Below, piece by piece: positions 5,117-5,488 of a stretch of DNA of 5,488 nt. The translations under genes and the position numbers were made by a program. The DNA comes from Microbacteriaceae bacterium (GTDB taxonomy: Bacteria > Actinomycetota > Actinomycetes > Actinomycetales > Microbacteriaceae). The number at the start of each line of letters is the position of its first letter. Within the stretch, counting starts at the first letter, position 1. The stretch is taken from the NCBI GenBank assembly GCA_009925875.1, contig RFQD01000095.1, positions 1-5,488 on the forward strand. Reading direction: 5' to 3'. A model generated the notes under the pieces. The model made no database searches. It was not told where the DNA came from and worked only from the letters and a program-made list of their open reading frames with translations.

Positions 5117-5122
5117 ATTGTA
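5117..5122 (-). promoter_or_regulatory. Candidate -10 box for the anchored-protein gene
   Basis: TACAAT on the - strand is one base from the TATAAT consensus and would give a leader of about 31 nt containing the GGGAG ribosome binding site. No consensus -35 is found at 16-19 bp spacing, so the call rests on the -10 box and its position. Confidence 0.4.
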
Positions 5123-5149
5123 CGCGGAATACGCGACCGCACTGCACGT

Positions 5150-5155
5150 TACCCT
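5150..5155 (+). promoter_or_regulatory. Candidate leaderless -10 box for hflX
   Basis: TACCCT fits the actinobacterial TAnnnT -10 pattern and ends 7 nt before the first ATG of hflX. Transcription would then begin at or next to the start codon. No good Shine-Dalgarno sequence precedes the ATG, which fits a leaderless message. No -35 consensus is seen. Confidence 0.4.
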
Positions 5156-5162
5156 TAGCGAG

Positions 5163-5488
5163 ATGATGAGTGAACACGAGCCCAGTGCAATCGACCGAAT
5201 TCTGGCTCGCGCGAAACGTGAGGACACATCGGCCGCACTGTCGGTGTTTTCCGATGGCAAACGCGCGCAGGCTCTCGATGCCACCGGCCCTCTTCCGACC
5301 GTGTCTCAATCCGATGACTTTGACGGGGTTCAACAGGATCTTGCTGACCGGGCGTCCCTTCGACGAGTCGCCGGTCTCTCCACCGAACTCGAAGATGTCA
5401 CGGAGGTGGAATACCGCCAATTGCGACTTGAGAAGGTCGTTCTCATCGGCGTGTACCCGCAGGGTTCGCAAGAAGAGGCCGAGAATTC
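5163..5488 (+). CDS. hflX: GTPase HflX, N-terminal part (3' truncated by window edge)
   Basis: The frame runs open from ATG ATG (5163 and 5166) to the window end, giving 108 residues. The diagnostic segment is EVEYRQLRLEKVVLIGVYPQ (about 82-101) followed by GSQEEAEN, which is the start of the HflX N-terminal domain in actinobacteria. It is preceded by a less conserved acidic extension ending in RASLRRVAGLSTELEDVTEV (64-83). HflX is a ribosome-binding GTPase that rescues or splits stalled ribosomes under stress; its G motifs lie beyond the window. Either ATG could be used. The gene may be leaderless. In many actinobacteria hflX lies near miaA and dapF and, as I recall for Microbacteriaceae, an RsmC-like methyltransferase. 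Here such a methyltransferase lies about 1.9 kb away with three other genes between. Confidence 0.92.
   Translation, partial: MMSEHEPSAIDRILARAKREDTSAALSVFSDGKRAQALDATGPLPTVSQSDDFDGVQQDLADRASLRRVAGLSTELEDVTEVEYRQLRLEKVVLIGVYPQGSQEEAEN

Overview
The window looks like chromosome of a moderately high-GC actinobacterium, most likely Microbacteriaceae or a close relative. The evidence is GC-rich third codon positions, GTG and TTG starts, a near-leaderless hflX with an actinobacterial N-terminus, and an actinobacterial RsmC-like methyltransferase beginning with an HYFSP stretch. The species cannot be named from the sequence.

Layout, left half (+ strand, 1-2659): a compact four-gene unit. It starts with a gene cut by the left edge, encoding the C-terminal end of an ADP-ribosylglycohydrolase (ARH/DraG-like) fused to a dual-specificity-type phosphatase (DSP). 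Next come a complete class I histone-deacetylase-like zinc deacylase, a 49-residue protein of unknown function that overlaps the deacylase by ATGA, and a second, stand-alone DSP-type phosphatase. Spacings of 91, -4 and 4 bp suggest one transcript at least for the last three genes. All visible catalytic residues are intact, so these look like active enzymes that would remove ADP-ribosyl, acyl and phosphoryl groups. This is the best candidate in the window for an undescribed pathway, possibly in ADP-ribose, O-acyl-ADP-ribose or ADP-ribose-phosphate metabolism. The substrate is inferred.

Layout, right half (- strand, 2656-5079): read right to left, the genes are a membrane-anchored extracellular protein with a Ser/Thr/Pro linker and a beta-rich C-terminal domain, a small Cro/C1-type HTH regulator, an unrecognised 109-residue protein, and an RsmC-like methyltransferase starting 3 nt after that protein's stop. 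The methyltransferase converges on the phosphatase operon and the two stops share the palindrome TTAA. The right edge holds the start of hflX (+ strand, 5163 to the end), divergent from the anchored protein.

No tRNA, rRNA, CRISPR array, insertion sequence or integrase was seen. No gene-free stretch exceeds 300 bases. The largest gaps are 3973-4191 (219 bp, AT-rich, weak hairpins) and 3610-3744 (135 bp, a cluster of CTATC/GATAG motifs upstream of the 109-residue gene).
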